A stretch of DNA of 6,221 nt from Atribacterota bacterium (GTDB lineage: Bacteria > Atribacterota > Phoenicimicrobiia > Phoenicimicrobiales > Phoenicimicrobiaceae): contig DAOUWX010000111.1 in assembly GCA_030666935.1 (NCBI GenBank), positions 1 through 6,221 of the forward strand, read 5' to 3'. Below are positions 5,313 through 6,221 of this stretch, in pieces; position 1 is the stretch's first letter; every line of letters begins with the position of its first letter. Under the pieces are notes generated by a model. The model had not been told where the DNA came from, did no database searches, and worked only from the letters and a program-made list of their open reading frames with translations. A program made the translations under genes and the position numbers.

Positions 5313-6221
5313 TTAAAAAATCTTTAACCACATAATTTGATAAGGTTTTAGAGATATTTTTTCTAAATCTATTATTTTCTCAGAAATTATATCAAAATAT
5401 TCTGATTTATTTAAATCGTACTGGTTTTTTGTAAAACAAAATTTCTGTATATTGTCTGTGACATTATGTAAGGCTATTATTTTTTCTTTGCCATCCGGAG
5501 AAGTCCGCAATAGAGAAAATATTCCTTTCTTTAAAAATAATACTTCCTGCTTCCCGTTGGGATAAAAGGCTCCTTCAGATCTTCTTTTATAAATTAATTT
5601 TATAAACTCAGTAAATATTTTATGTTCCCTGGAATCCGAATTTGATAAATCTTCTTTTAATTTATTAAATTGAAATTTTTTTCGATTAATAGTTCTTCTC
5701 TTGCCTGTTTTCTCTACTCCTTCCAGATAATTTTCCGTTCCGAACAGGCTGTGGATATAGATTCCCGGAATACCCAATAAAGATAATATTATTGCTTGAG
5801 AAGCTATAAATTTCTTTATATTTAATTCTTCGCTGTTTTTGGAATCGGCCACAGCACTATAATAGGTAGTATTTATTTCGTATGGTTCTTTACTTCCATC
5901 TTTTGTAGTTTTATAAGATATAAATCCTCCTTTTTCTTTTATACTATCTGCGATATCTGTTATTTCCCTGTCGGTTAAAATGGCTTTAACCGGAACAACC
6001 CCCAGACCATCATGGGTAGCAAGCACATTAAAGAAAGCTGTTTTGTCAGAAACATTTTTGACGCCGGAAGCCCATTCAAGGAGATGGGAGGCATCACCGG
6101 TGTAGAAGGTATGTAATATTAATAAGGGAAGGGCAAATTGATATACCAATTGGACTTCATTATAGCCGTTGCCAAAATAACTGATATTCTCTCTGTGTGG
6201 TACATTTGTCTGTGTAAGCAA
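5313..6221 (-). CDS. GH13_18 sucrose-phosphorylase-like enzyme, probable glucosylglycerate phosphorylase (5' end outside window)
   Basis: These are the C-terminal 302 residues of a cytoplasmic GH13 subfamily 18 phosphorylase; full-length members have roughly 560-590, so about half is missing beyond the right edge and the first codon here (TTG) is internal. Family marks: TNVPHRENISYFGNG (from residue 5), VYQFALPLLILHTF (26-39), NVLATHDGLGVVP (65-77, Asp71 being the transition-state stabiliser), PYEINTTYY (113-121), GIPGIYIHSLFGTEN (150-164), GVEKTG then RRTINR (168-180), and a beta-sandwich end finishing LKPYQIMWLK. The TNVPH, GVEKTG and final motifs match the YcjM (glucosylglycerate phosphorylase) branch rather than true sucrose phosphorylases. 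Expected reaction: glucosylglycerate plus phosphate gives alpha-glucose 1-phosphate plus D-glycerate. Odd point: residue 4 is Gln (TQTNVPH) where the family has the acid/base Glu (TETNVPH), so activity is uncertain. The nucleophile Asp lies outside the window. Acceptor specificity is inferred. Confidence 0.9.
   Translation of the reverse strand: MLTQTNVPHRENISYFGNGYNEVQLVYQFALPLLILHTFYTGDASHLLEWASGVKNVSDKTAFFNVLATHDGLGVVPVKAILTDREITDIADSIKEKGGFISYKTTKDGSKEPYEINTTYYSAVADSKNSEELNIKKFIASQAIILSLLGIPGIYIHSLFGTENYLEGVEKTGKRRTINRKKFQFNKLKEDLSNSDSREHKIFTEFIKLIYKRRSEGAFYPNGKQEVLFLKKGIFSLLRTSPDGKEKIIALHNVTDNIQKFCFTKNQYDLNKSEYFDIISEKIIDLEKISLKPYQIMWLKIF

Overview
The window is AT-rich bacterial DNA carrying a carbohydrate-uptake locus in which every supported gene lies on the minus strand. 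Read in the direction of transcription (from high to low coordinates) it holds: the C-terminal part of a GH13 subfamily 18 phosphorylase resembling E. coli YcjM glucosylglycerate phosphorylase (5313-6221, cut by the right edge); a LacI-family repressor (3908-4966); an extracytoplasmic sugar-binding protein (2440-3678); two CUT1-type ABC permeases (1423-2316 and 564-1430, overlapping by 8 bases); and the start of an unrecognised protein with a left-handed beta-helix-like segment (1-554, cut by the left edge). No ATPase gene is present, as is usual for CUT1 importers that share an MsiK/UgpC-type ATPase encoded elsewhere.

The binding protein has a signal-peptidase-I-type leader without a lipobox cysteine, which points to a diderm cell with a true periplasm. 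Together with the low GC content and the protein style, this would suit an anaerobic diderm lineage such as Atribacterota or a relative. That placement is inference; no rRNA or marker gene is present.

Regulatory DNA: a perfect 16-bp palindrome with a central CG (5089-5104) lies in the leader of the repressor gene and looks like a LacI-family operator, suggesting autoregulation. A GC-rich hairpin with a T-run (2388-2421) lies between the binding-protein and permease genes and probably lowers permease expression relative to the binding protein. The 208-bp spacer behind the phosphorylase holds a small degenerate repeat.

Proposed joint function: the importer brings in a small glucoside (glucosylglycerate is the best guess from the YcjM-like neighbour), the phosphorylase would cleave it with phosphate to glucose 1-phosphate plus glycerate, and the repressor senses the substrate or a product. 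Two features deserve checking first. The phosphorylase shows Gln where the family has its catalytic acid/base Glu. The repressor appears to start at an ATC codon.
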